This document shows, in pieces, positions 6,965 to 15,022 of a DNA stretch of 20,377 bases. The position numbers and the translations under genes were made by a program. The notes below the pieces were generated by a model. The model searched no databases and had not been told where the DNA came from. It was given only the letters and a program-made list of their open reading frames with translations. Numbering within the stretch: the first letter of the stretch is position 1; every line of letters starts with the position of its first letter. Source of the DNA: Paracoccaceae bacterium (lineage in GTDB: Bacteria; Pseudomonadota; Alphaproteobacteria; Rhodobacterales; Rhodobacteraceae); NCBI GenBank assembly GCA_003511785.1, contig DOIS01000036.1, forward strand, positions 1 through 20,377. The letters run 5' to 3'.

Positions 6965-7764
6965 TGTCCGTTCTGGTCGCAATCCCTGCGCGCTATGCCT
7001 CGACACGCTACCCGGGCAAGCCGCTGGTGCCGTTGCGGGGCGCCGGCGGTGCGGCCAGGACATTGATCCAGCGCAGCTGGGAGGCCGCTGTCGCGGTGCG
7101 TGGCGTCGATCGCGTCGTGGTCGCCACCGACGATGACCGCATTCGCCTCGAAGCCGAGGGGTTCGGTGCCGAGGTGGTGATGACCTCGCCCGATTGCGCC
7201 AATGGGACCGAACGCTGCGCCGAAGCCCATGCGGCGCTGGGCGGGGGTTTCGACATCGTGGTGAACCTGCAGGGCGACGCGCCGTTGACCCCGGCCTGGT
7301 TCATCGAGGATCTGGTCGCCGGTCTGCGCCGCGACGGGTCCGCCGAACTGGCAACGCCGGTGCTGCGTTGCGACGGCAAGACGTTGAACGCGCTTCTCGA
7401 CGACCGCAAGGCAGGCCGTGTGGGGGGCACCACCGCGGTCTTCGACCGCGCGGGCCACGCGCTCTATTTCTCGAAAGAAGTCATCCCCTTCACCGCGACC
7501 CGCTATGAGCAAGCAGACGAAACCCCGGTCTTTCACCACGTCGGGGTCTATGCCTACCGGCCCGACGCCCTTACGGCCTATCCCGGCTGGGACAACGGGC
7601 CGCTCGAGACGCTCGAGGGTCTGGAGCAACTGCGCTTCATGGAGAAAGGCCGCAAGGTGCTCTGCGTCGAGGTGGAGGCGCGCGGGCGGCAGTTCTGGGA
7701 GTTGAACAACCCCGAGGATGTGCCCCGGATCGAGGCGATGATGGCCGAGATGGGCCTGGAATGA
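6964..7764 (+). CDS. KdsB-like CMP-Kdo synthetase (cytidylyltransferase), atypical
   Basis: KdsB family enzymes couple CTP to Kdo to make CMP-Kdo for LPS or capsule. The 266-residue product has the nucleotide-binding start IPARYASTRYPGKPL at 7-21, NLQGDAPL at 101-108 (family usually QGDEP), HHVGVYAYR at 191-199 and LEGLEQLRFMEKG near 218-229. Near the C-terminus it has ELNNPEDV where, from memory, KdsB has VDTPEDL with a magnesium-binding aspartate. So D105 is kept but the second metal ligand position is asparagine (about N248). It may be a divergent paralogue acting on a related sugar. It sits between cysQ (1-base overlap) and a glycosyltransferase (4-base overlap) in one transcription unit. 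I leave the symbol blank because the substrate is uncertain. Confidence 0.82.
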   Translation: MSVLVAIPARYASTRYPGKPLVPLRGAGGAARTLIQRSWEAAVAVRGVDRVVVATDDDRIRLEAEGFGAEVVMTSPDCANGTERCAEAHAALGGGFDIVVNLQGDAPLTPAWFIEDLVAGLRRDGSAELATPVLRCDGKTLNALLDDRKAGRVGGTTAVFDRAGHALYFSKEVIPFTATRYEQADETPVFHHVGVYAYRPDALTAYPGWDNGPLETLEGLEQLRFMEKGRKVLCVEVEARGRQFWELNNPEDVPRIEAMMAEMGLE

Positions 7765-8999
7765 GTTCGGCGCTGACGGTCTCGGTCGTGATCGTCAGCC
7801 GCGAGCGACCGGCCGCGCTGCGCCGCTGCCTGACCGCTCTTGCGCAACAGTTCTTTCATCCGTTCGAGGTGGTCGTGGTCACCGATCGGGCGGGCCGCGA
7901 GGCTGTGGCGTCCTTGCCTTCGGCCTCCAAGGCGCGTTTGGTGGCCTTTGACGAGGCGAATATCTCGGAGGCCCGAAATCTCGGGATCGGGGCCTCGGCT
8001 GGGGAGATCGTGGCCTTCATCGACGATGATGCCGTCCCCGAGCCAACCTGGCTGCAATTCCTGGTCGCGCCCTTTGCGCGCGCCGAGGTGGACGCCGCCG
8101 GCGGATTCGTGCGCGGGCGCAACGGAATTTCCTGGCAGTCGCGCGGGGCATGGGTCGACGGATCGGGCGCACCTCACCCGCTCGACCTGCCCGAGCATGG
8201 CGCCAGCTTGCTGCGGGGGAGGCCGGGACGGGGCCTGAAGACCGAGGGCACGAACATGGCCCTCCGCCGCGACTGGCTCGTGCGGAACGGCGGGTTCGAC
8301 CCACGCTTTCGGTACTTCCTGGACGAAACCGATCTGAACATGCGGCTGGCGGCGGCCGGGGCCGTAACGGCGCTGGTGCCGATGGCGCAGGTGCATCACG
8401 GCTTCGCCGAAAGCGCCCACCGCCGGGCCGATCGAGTGCCGCGCAACCTGTTTGAAATCGGGGCGAGTTGGGCGGTCTTTTTGTCCAAGCACTGCCCCGA
8501 CACCCGGCGGAAGGCGGCCTGGCGCGAGATCCTCGGCAACGAGCGGCGTCGGCTCTTGCGGCACATGATCGGCGGCGCGCTGGAACCCCGAGACGTTGGT
8601 CGGCTGATGTCCGGGTTGGAGGCCGGATACCTCGCGGGGCAGGACCGCGTCGAAAAGGGCGCCTCGATGCCGCCTCTACCCCGCTCGACAGAGCCCTTTA
8701 CTGCCTATACCAACACGCCCCCGGTCGCCTCGGTCGCGTTCGCGGGGCGCTGGTGGTCGTGCCGAAGCCTGACCCGCGACGCGGCGGCGGCGGTGGCCTC
8801 CGGACGGGTGGCGACTGTCTTGTGCATGTCCCACACCGCCTTGTTCCACAAGGTCCGTTTCGTCTCGGGCGGTTGGTGGGAGCAATCCGGGGGCCTGTTC
8901 GGCCGCAGCGAGCGTTTGCAACCGCTGTTTCGATTGACGACCCTTTCCCGTCGCAAGAGCCTTGAAATTGACCGCACCCGCGAAGCGCGGGGCCTTTGA
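7761..8999 (+). CDS. Glycosyltransferase family 2 protein
   Basis: A 412-residue cytoplasmic GT-A fold enzyme that would transfer a sugar from a nucleotide donor to a growing polysaccharide. Visible are VSVVIVSRERP at 7-17, the metal-binding FIDDDAVPEP at 87-95, and KTEGTNMALRRDWLVRNGGF followed by DETDLNMRL (acceptor/catalytic region). After the GT domain (to about residue 260) comes a C-terminal extension rich in arginine and tryptophan, with GGWWEQSGGLFGRSERLQP. I considered whether it is a frameshift product but judged it genuine. There is no membrane segment. The ATG at 7761 overlaps the previous stop (ATGA). Donor and linkage cannot be read from the sequence. Confidence 0.88.
   Translation: MSSALTVSVVIVSRERPAALRRCLTALAQQFFHPFEVVVVTDRAGREAVASLPSASKARLVAFDEANISEARNLGIGASAGEIVAFIDDDAVPEPTWLQFLVAPFARAEVDAAGGFVRGRNGISWQSRGAWVDGSGAPHPLDLPEHGASLLRGRPGRGLKTEGTNMALRRDWLVRNGGFDPRFRYFLDETDLNMRLAAAGAVTALVPMAQVHHGFAESAHRRADRVPRNLFEIGASWAVFLSKHCPDTRRKAAWREILGNERRRLLRHMIGGALEPRDVGRLMSGLEAGYLAGQDRVEKGASMPPLPRSTEPFTAYTNTPPVASVAFAGRWWSCRSLTRDAAAAVASGRVATVLCMSHTALFHKVRFVSGGWWEQSGGLFGRSERLQPLFRLTTLSRRKSLEIDRTREARGL
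8977..8996 (+). terminator. Weak terminator-like hairpin at the end of the GT2 gene
   Basis: CCCGCG-AAG-CGCGGG (8977-8991) followed by GCCTTT, ending at the GT2 stop codon. The T-run is only three bases, so termination would be weak. If functional, it separates the cysQ-kdsB-GT2 unit from galU. Confidence 0.3.
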
Positions 9000-9032
9000 T
9001 CGCGGAAATTCTCGGGTGCTTCAATTCGCATA

Positions 9033-9059
9033 TTGCATCCCGCTGCATGGTTGATGCAA
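9033..9059. promoter_or_regulatory. TTGCATC/GATGCAA dyad upstream of galU
   Basis: A perfect 7-bp inverted repeat, TTGCATC (9033-9039) and GATGCAA (9053-9059), spaced by 13 bases, with a third TGCAT core in the spacer. It lies about 95 bases before galU and could be an operator. No bound protein can be named. Confidence 0.4.
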
Positions 9060-9103
9060 GAAAGTCGGAGGTTCATGGACCAGGCATCGGAATGGTGTTA
9101 AGC

Positions 9104-9132
9104 TTTCGAGGCTGTTCAGGCGGACCTATGAT
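9104..9132 (+). promoter_or_regulatory. Candidate galU promoter
   Basis: TATGAT at 9127-9132 is a good -10, but the matching -35 (TTTCGA, 9104-9109) is poor. An alternative pairs TTCATG with TGTTAA about 30 bases upstream. The region is locally AT-rich compared with its surroundings, as promoters often are. Confidence 0.35.
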
Positions 9133-9152
9133 TTTATTTTGAGGGTGCTTTT

Positions 9153-10049
9153 ATGCGACGCAGAGTGACTAAAGCGATTTTTCCGGTTGCCGGGCTGGGC
9201 ACACGATTTCTTCCGGCCACCAAGTCCGTTCCCAAGGAAATCATGACCCTGGTGGACCGTCCGTTGATCCAGTACGCGATCGACGAAGCCCGTGCCGCCG
9301 GGATCAAGGAGTTCATTTTTGTCACGTCGCGCGGGAAAAGCGCGCTGGAAGACTATTTCGACCACAACCCGGTGCTTGAGCAGGAGTTGCGCAAGAAGGG
9401 CAAGGACGGTCTGCTTGAAACGCTCAAAGCGACGGACATGGAATCCGGCGCGATTGCCTATATCCGTCAGCACAAGGCGCTTGGGCTGGGTCACGCGGTC
9501 TGGTGCGCCCGCCGCCTGATCGCGAACGAGCCCTTCGCCGTGATGCTGCCGGACGACGTGATCGCGGCGGAACAGCCCTGCTTGAAGCAGATGGTCGAGG
9601 CCTACGAAGAGATCGGCGAGGGTAACATGGTGGCCGCCATGGAGGTCGCTCCTGAAAAGACCTCGTCCTATGGCGTTCTGGACGTTAAGGAGGACATGGG
9701 CAGCGTCGTTCAGGTGCGCGGCATGGTGGAGAAGCCGGACGCCGACAAGGCGCCTTCGAACCTTGCCGTCATCGGACGCTACATCCTGACGCCGTCGGTG
9801 CTGCGCAATCTGAACAAGATGAAGTCGGGTGCAGGCGGAGAGATCCAGTTGACCGACGCGATTGCTCAGGACATCGAGAACGATCGCCCGGCCTATGGCT
9901 ACCGCTTCCGGGGCGAACGGTTCGATTGCGGCTCCAAGGCGGGCTTCCTGCAAGCCACGGTCGCCTTCGGTCTGGCGCGTGACGACCTGCGCAACGATCT
10001 GGCCAACTACCTCGAAAGCGTTGTGCAAATGAGCAAGGCGGCCGAGTAA
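9153..10049 (+). CDS. galU: UTP-glucose-1-phosphate uridylyltransferase GalU
   Basis: GalU makes UDP-glucose from UTP and glucose-1-phosphate, the precursor for galactose, glucuronate and glucan synthesis. The 298-residue protein has the nucleotide-binding signature VAGLGTRFLPATKSVPKE at 12-29, LGLGHAVWCA, the metal-binding PDDV near 131-134, SSYGVLDV and VRGMVEKP, all in family order and at usual length. ATG at 9153 has GAGGGT seven bases upstream. It is followed 23 bases later by galE, so the pair would convert glucose-1-phosphate to UDP-galactose for the glycosyltransferases downstream. It has its own upstream region of about 150 bases with a dyad and a possible promoter. Confidence 0.97.
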   Translation: MRRRVTKAIFPVAGLGTRFLPATKSVPKEIMTLVDRPLIQYAIDEARAAGIKEFIFVTSRGKSALEDYFDHNPVLEQELRKKGKDGLLETLKATDMESGAIAYIRQHKALGLGHAVWCARRLIANEPFAVMLPDDVIAAEQPCLKQMVEAYEEIGEGNMVAAMEVAPEKTSSYGVLDVKEDMGSVVQVRGMVEKPDADKAPSNLAVIGRYILTPSVLRNLNKMKSGAGGEIQLTDAIAQDIENDRPAYGYRFRGERFDCGSKAGFLQATVAFGLARDDLRNDLANYLESVVQMSKAAE

Positions 10050-10072
10050 GGCACGACAGTCAGAGGCTTTCC

Positions 10073-11056
10073 GTGAAGAAAATTCTCGTCACCGGCGGTG
10101 CCGGATACATCGGGTCGCACGCTTGCAAGGCCCTGAAGGCGGCCGGCTATGAGCCGGTGACCTTCGACAACCTCGAAACCGGCTGGCGCGACGCGGTCAA
10201 GTTCGGCCCGTTCGAGCATGGCGACCTGCTGGATCGCGCCCGCCTGGACGAAGTCTTTGCGGCGCACCGCCCCGTCGCGGTCATGCATTTCGCCGCGCTC
10301 AGTCAGGTTGGCGAGGCGATGTCGCAGCCTGGCCGCTACTGGCGCAACAACGTGGCGGGGTCGCTGAACCTGATCGAGGCGGCGGTGGACGCGGGCTGTC
10401 TCGATTTCGTGTTCTCCTCGACCTGTGCGACCTATGGCGAGCACGACAATGTCGTGCTCGACGAGGACACGCCGCAACTCCCGCTCAATGCCTATGGCGC
10501 CAGCAAGCGCGCCATCGAGGACGTGTTGCGTGATTTCGGCGCGTCGCATGACCTGAACAGCGTGATCTTCCGCTATTTCAACGTGGCAGGCGCCGACCCC
10601 GAGGCCGAAGTGGGCGAGTTCCACCGCCCCGAGACCCATCTCGTGCCGCTCATGCTCGAGGCGATCGACGGCAAGCGTCCGGCGCTGACCGTGTTCGGCA
10701 CGGATTACGACACCCGGGACGGCACCTGCATCCGCGATTACGTGCATGTCTGCGACCTGGTCGATGCGCATGTCCTGGGCCTGAAATGGCTAGAAGAGGG
10801 CAAAGGCAACCGTGTCTTCAACCTGGGCACCGGGTCGGGTTTTACCGTGATGGAGGTGATCGACGAATCCCGCGCCGTCACCAACCGCGACGTGCCCTAC
10901 GAGGTCGGTCCGCGCCGGGCGGGGGATGCAACCTGTTTGGTGTCCGGATCGGTCCGGGCCGAACGGGAACTGGGCTGGACACCGGGCCGATCCACGCTGA
11001 AGATGATGATCGAGGATGCGTGGAGATGGCACCAAACTGGGCATTACGAGCAATAA
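10073..11056 (+). CDS. galE: UDP-glucose 4-epimerase GalE
   Basis: GalE interconverts UDP-glucose and UDP-galactose using bound NAD. The 327-residue short-chain dehydrogenase-type protein has the NAD-binding GGAGYIG at 8-14, FSSTCATYG with T117 at the catalytic Ser/Thr position, and YGASK with catalytic Y141 and K145. It also has FRYFNVAGADP and a C-terminal RRAGDA sugar-binding stretch. Length is normal. It starts with GTG, with AGAGG upstream, 23 bases after galU. Its 3' end overlaps the proposed start of the next glycosyltransferase by 41 bases, suggesting a tightly packed operon. Confidence 0.96.
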   Translation: MKKILVTGGAGYIGSHACKALKAAGYEPVTFDNLETGWRDAVKFGPFEHGDLLDRARLDEVFAAHRPVAVMHFAALSQVGEAMSQPGRYWRNNVAGSLNLIEAAVDAGCLDFVFSSTCATYGEHDNVVLDEDTPQLPLNAYGASKRAIEDVLRDFGASHDLNSVIFRYFNVAGADPEAEVGEFHRPETHLVPLMLEAIDGKRPALTVFGTDYDTRDGTCIRDYVHVCDLVDAHVLGLKWLEEGKGNRVFNLGTGSGFTVMEVIDESRAVTNRDVPYEVGPRRAGDATCLVSGSVRAERELGWTPGRSTLKMMIEDAWRWHQTGHYEQ

Positions 11057-12266
11057 ACCCGCCGCGCTGCCGCCAGCGCGGTTGCTGGACGTCACGCGTC
11101 TGATCCGCCGGGCAGGCCGGCGTCCGACGGGTGTCGATCGCGTTGAACTGGCCTATCTGACCCACCTCTGGACGCGGCCGGAGCCGCTCTTCGCGATTGC
11201 GCGCACCACCCTCGGGTATGTGCTGCTGGGACCTGAGGGTGTGAAAGGGTTGTTGGCCCGCGTGACCGGAGAGACACCTTGGGGTGGGGCGGACACCTTG
11301 TCCCTGCTGGCGCGGCGCAAGGGCACCGACGTTCGCCGCGCCGAGAGCGATCTGCGGCGTCTGGCCCTAGCGCGCTGCGTGCCGCAGGGGTTACGGGGGA
11401 TGCTGGAACGGCACCTGCCGCTGGGCGTGGCCTATCTCAACATCGGGCACAGCAATCTGACCGGGCGGATGATGCATGCCCTGCGCGAGGGGCCGCAGGC
11501 GCGGATTGCCGTTTTCCTTCACGACACCATCCCGTTGGATTACCCGCAGTTTCAGCGCGACGGCACGCCTGAAGCCTTTCGCGCCATGCTGCACCGCGCA
11601 GCCAGCGCGGATCTGTTGATCTTCAATTCCGAATACAGCCGTAACCGCACGGCCGCGCATATGGGCCGGGGAATGCCGCCCGCCATCGTGGCCCATCTGG
11701 GCCTGACTCCCATGCGCCCCGATCCCGCGCGCGTGCCGTCCGACCTGCCCGCACGGCGGCCCTATTTCGTGGCGTTGGGCACGATCGAGCCGCGCAAGCG
11801 TATCGATCTGCTGCTGGATGTGTGGCAGGATATGGGCCGGCAAGCCCCCGGACTGCTGATCCTGGGATCGCGTGGCTGGAAAAACGAGGCGGTGTTCGAC
11901 CGCCTCGACCGGCTGCCGTCCGGTGGACCGATTCAGGAGCGCGCCGACCTGTCCGACGCGGCCATTGCAACCCTCTTGCAGGGGTCCAGCGGCCTGCTTT
12001 TTCCCAGCGAGGCCGAAGGCTTTGGCCTGCCGTTGATCGAGGCGGCGTCGTTGGGTGTGCCGATCCTGTGCCGCGACTTGCCGGTTTACCGGGAGTTCCT
12101 TCGGGACATTCCAGTTTACCTGAATGAAACAGATCGGTATCTATGGAGAAATAGTATAGAGAGCCTTGCCAAGGGCCGGCTGCGGGCAGAGCGTGCGGTT
12201 TCGCGAAGCGAGTTCATCCCCCTGACATGGGAGTCGCATTTTGAAACCGTGTTGAGTGCGACATGA
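11016..12266 (+). CDS. Glycosyltransferase family 4 (GT1-type) protein
   Basis: A 416-residue GT-B fold glycosyltransferase. The N-terminal half starts with PARLLDVTRLIRRAGR at 20-34, a pattern I recall in Rhodobacteraceae polysaccharide genes, and contains FLHDTIPLDYP at 167-177. The C-terminal half has FVALGTIEPRKRIDLLLD at 251-268 and the EX7E motif with E334 and E342 in SEAEGFGLPLIEAASLG, typical of retaining GT4 enzymes. The ATG at 11016 lies inside galE and has GAGG directly against it, so the exact start is uncertain; a non-ATG start near the galE stop is possible. Donor sugar unknown. The last 50 codons are less GC-rich than the rest. Confidence 0.88.
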   Translation: MRGDGTKLGITSNKPAALPPARLLDVTRLIRRAGRRPTGVDRVELAYLTHLWTRPEPLFAIARTTLGYVLLGPEGVKGLLARVTGETPWGGADTLSLLARRKGTDVRRAESDLRRLALARCVPQGLRGMLERHLPLGVAYLNIGHSNLTGRMMHALREGPQARIAVFLHDTIPLDYPQFQRDGTPEAFRAMLHRAASADLLIFNSEYSRNRTAAHMGRGMPPAIVAHLGLTPMRPDPARVPSDLPARRPYFVALGTIEPRKRIDLLLDVWQDMGRQAPGLLILGSRGWKNEAVFDRLDRLPSGGPIQERADLSDAAIATLLQGSSGLLFPSEAEGFGLPLIEAASLGVPILCRDLPVYREFLRDIPVYLNETDRYLWRNSIESLAKGRLRAERAVSRSEFIPLTWESHFETVLSAT

Positions 12267-12311
12267 TCCCGGCCCTCGGCGCGGTCCGGTAACGAGGTCG
12301 AGGGGATAGGT

Positions 12312-13322
12312 TTGGGCGCATTGCAGTCATACGGGCTGCGGCTTCAGCGGAAACGCTGGCGCATCCGGGCGCTGCGCAAGCGCCGGGAACTGCAAACCGT
12401 GGCAGATCGCACCGATATCATCGCGCCCCAGGACATTCTGTTGTTTTCGACCCAGCGCAACGAAAAGCTGCGCCTGCCGCACTTCCTGAATTACTATCGC
12501 GATCTGGGGGTGAACCACTTCCTGATCGTGGACAATGACAGCACCGATGGATCGGTCGATTACCTGGTCTCACAGCCCGATGTTTCGGTCTGGCATACCC
12601 GTGCCAGTTACAAGCGGGCGCGGTTCGGGGTGGATTGGCTGAACTGGCTGCAACGCAGGCACGGGCATGGGCATTGGTGCCTGGTCGTGGACCCGGACGA
12701 ATTCCTGATCTACCCGTTCTGCGACACGCGTCCCCTGCGTGCACTGACCGATTGGCTGGATGCCTCGTCGATCAAGTCGTTCAGCGCCATGCTGCTGGAC
12801 ATGTATCCCAAGGGACGGCTGGACGCCCAACCCTATGTCGAGGGGCAGGACCCGTTCGAGATTGCTTGCTGGTTCGACAGCGGCAATTACACGATGAAGC
12901 GCAACCGCCAGTATGGCAACTTGTGGATCCAGGGCGGGCCGCGCAGCCGCGTTTTCTTCCGCGACATGCCCGCCAAGGCGCCGGCGCTGAACAAGATCCC
13001 GCTGGTGAAATGGGATCGTCGCTATACCTATGTCAGCTCGACCCACATGCTGCTGCCGCGCGGGTTGAACCAGGTCTATGACGAATGGGGCGGCGAAAAG
13101 GCCAGTGGCGTCCTCCTGCACGCCAAGTTTCTCGACACGTTCAGCGCCAAGGCCGCCGAGGAACTCGAGCGCAAGCAACATTACGCGGCCTCGGTCGAAT
13201 ACCGCGCCTATGCCCAGAGCCTGAAGGATGACCCGGACCTGTGGTGCAAATGGTCCGAGAAATACATCAACTGGCGCCAGCTCGAGATCCTCGGCCTGAT
13301 GTCCAAGGGGAACTGGGCATGA
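12312..13322 (+). CDS. Glycosyltransferase family 2 protein (Glyco_tranf_2_4 type)
   Basis: A 336-residue cytoplasmic glycosyltransferase. Visible motifs are LLFSTQRNEKLRLPHFLNYY near 43-62, FLIVDNDSTDGSVDYL near 70-85 (nucleotide-sugar binding), and LVVDPDEFLIYPF with the metal-binding DPDE near 127. A C-terminal region follows with KWDRRYTYVSSTH. This arrangement fits the GT2-like Pfam group that I recall as Glyco_tranf_2_4. The start is TTG with GAGGGGATAGG just upstream, a strong ribosome-binding site. There are no in-frame ATGs in the following N-terminal part that fit better. It follows the GT4 gene by 45 bases, and its stop overlaps the next start (ATGA). Substrate unknown. Confidence 0.85.
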   Translation: MGALQSYGLRLQRKRWRIRALRKRRELQTVADRTDIIAPQDILLFSTQRNEKLRLPHFLNYYRDLGVNHFLIVDNDSTDGSVDYLVSQPDVSVWHTRASYKRARFGVDWLNWLQRRHGHGHWCLVVDPDEFLIYPFCDTRPLRALTDWLDASSIKSFSAMLLDMYPKGRLDAQPYVEGQDPFEIACWFDSGNYTMKRNRQYGNLWIQGGPRSRVFFRDMPAKAPALNKIPLVKWDRRYTYVSSTHMLLPRGLNQVYDEWGGEKASGVLLHAKFLDTFSAKAAEELERKQHYAASVEYRAYAQSLKDDPDLWCKWSEKYINWRQLEILGLMSKGNWA

Positions 13323-15016
13323 CGGTCGGCATCGTCATGCTGGTTCACACGGCCTTGAACCGCGCCGAGCAAGTGGCGCGCCATTGGACCGCCTCGGGGT
13401 GTCCGGTGGTGATCCACGTGGATGGCAACGTGGCCAACAGGACGTTTCGGGCCTTCCGCGAAACGCTTTCGGACGATCAGCGCATTCTGTTCTCGCGCCG
13501 GCACAGATGCGAATGGGGCACGTGGGGGATCGTCGCCGCGTCGCAATCGGCCTCCGAGATGATGCTCGAGCATTTTCCCGAGGTCAGTCATGTCTATCTC
13601 GCCTCGGGCGCCTGCCTTCCTCTGCGTCCGGTGCAGGAGCTGATCGACTATCTGGCCGCGCGCCCCCGAACCGACTTCATTGAGAGCGCCACCACCGCCG
13701 ACGTGCCCTGGACAGTCGACGGGCTGGACGAGGAACGCTTTACCCTGCGCTTTCCCTTCTCCTGGAAGAAGAACCGCTATCTCTTCGACCGCTACGTGGA
13801 ATTGCAGCGCCGACTGGGGCTGAAGCGCAAGATCCCCAATGGGCTGGTGCCGCATATGGGCAGCCAATGGTGGTGCCTGACCCGGCAGACCCTTTCGGCC
13901 ATTCTGCAGGATCCGGAACGCGAAACCCACGATCGCTATTTCCGTAAGGTCTGGATTCCGGACGAAAGCTATTATCAGACGCTTTCGCGGCTCTATTCCT
14001 CGAATATCGAGAGCCGGTCGCTCACGCTGAGCAAGTTCGATTTCCAGGGAAAGCCGCATATCTTCTACGACGATCACCTCCAGCTCTTGCGCCGGTCCGA
14101 TTGCTTCGTGGCGCGCAAGATCTGGCCCCATGCCGAGCGGCTCTACCAAGCATTCCTGACCGACGGGTCGGGCGCCATGAAAAAGACCGAGCCGAACCCG
14201 GGCAAGATCGACCGCATCTTCGCCAAGGCGGTGGAACGCCGGACGCGTGGGCGGCCGGGCCTCTACATGCAAAGCCGGTTTCCCAACCATGACTGGGAAA
14301 ACGGCATTACATGCAGCCAGTATTCGGTGTTCCAGGGCTTTTCCGAACTGTTCGAGAATTTCGAGCCCTGGTTGGCCAAGATCACCGGCACGCGGGTGCA
14401 TGGGCACCTTTTCGCGCTGGAACGGGCCGAACTGGCGGGCGGGCAGACGATCATCAACGGCGCGCTCTGCGACAGCGCGGCCAAGCGCGATTACGATCCG
14501 CAGGCCTTCCTGACCAGCCTGATCTGGAACACCCGCGGTGAGCGGCAGTGTTTCCAGTTCGGCCCCGGTGACAACCAAGACATAAACTGGATGATCGCGC
14601 GCGATCCCAACGCTCAGGTCTCGGTGATCTCGGGGGCCTGGGCCGTGCCTCTGTTCCGCTCGAACCGCAATTTCGCGGACCTGCGCAAGGAGGCCGCACG
14701 CCTGCAGAAGATCGAGAGCGAGCATCTCAACATCCTGCGGTCGCCCTATTCCAAGGCCCGCATCCGCATCTGGACCATGGCCGAGTTCGTCGAGGCGCCG
14801 ATGGAACCGTTGCAGACCATCCTGGACGAGATCGGCCAGGTCAGCCCGCGCCGGCTGACGGAGGCGCCGACCATGGTGAACCTCGAAGGGTTCGGGCAGT
14901 TCCTGCAGAACCTCAAGAACCAGGGGATGCACCCCTACTTGATGGGCGATTTCCCGGTGGACCGGGGATTGTCCGATGCTCCGAAACCCGCGCGCAAGCC
15001 CTACCTGATGCGATAG
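13319..15016 (+). CDS. GT14-type glycosyltransferase with long C-terminal domain
   Basis: A 565-residue protein. The N-terminal 250 residues resemble the core-2/I-branching (GT14, Branch) family: GIVMLVHTALNRAEQVARHW at 4-23, VIHVDGN, an RHRCEWGTWGIVAA segment, and SHVYLASGACLPLRPVQELI. Later come PHMGSQWWCLTR and WIPDESYYQTL. The remaining 300 residues form a second domain with no motif I recognise. I recall Rhodobacteraceae proteins of this type being annotated with a domain of unknown function (DUF5928). ATG at 13319 overlaps the previous stop by four bases; an in-frame upstream start at 13241 lies inside the neighbouring gene and is rejected. It probably adds a branching or GlcNAc-type sugar. 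The downstream sulfotransferase begins six bases after its stop. Confidence 0.87.
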   Translation: MTVGIVMLVHTALNRAEQVARHWTASGCPVVIHVDGNVANRTFRAFRETLSDDQRILFSRRHRCEWGTWGIVAASQSASEMMLEHFPEVSHVYLASGACLPLRPVQELIDYLAARPRTDFIESATTADVPWTVDGLDEERFTLRFPFSWKKNRYLFDRYVELQRRLGLKRKIPNGLVPHMGSQWWCLTRQTLSAILQDPERETHDRYFRKVWIPDESYYQTLSRLYSSNIESRSLTLSKFDFQGKPHIFYDDHLQLLRRSDCFVARKIWPHAERLYQAFLTDGSGAMKKTEPNPGKIDRIFAKAVERRTRGRPGLYMQSRFPNHDWENGITCSQYSVFQGFSELFENFEPWLAKITGTRVHGHLFALERAELAGGQTIINGALCDSAAKRDYDPQAFLTSLIWNTRGERQCFQFGPGDNQDINWMIARDPNAQVSVISGAWAVPLFRSNRNFADLRKEAARLQKIESEHLNILRSPYSKARIRIWTMAEFVEAPMEPLQTILDEIGQVSPRRLTEAPTMVNLEGFGQFLQNLKNQGMHPYLMGDFPVDRGLSDAPKPARKPYLMR

Positions 15017-15022
15017 ACCTTG

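Noticed and set aside
8690..8999. Possible frameshift at the 3' end of the GT2 gene
   Set aside because: The arginine- and tryptophan-rich tail looked odd, but WWEQSGGLFGRSERLQPLFR reads as a plausible conserved segment and the other two frames look worse.
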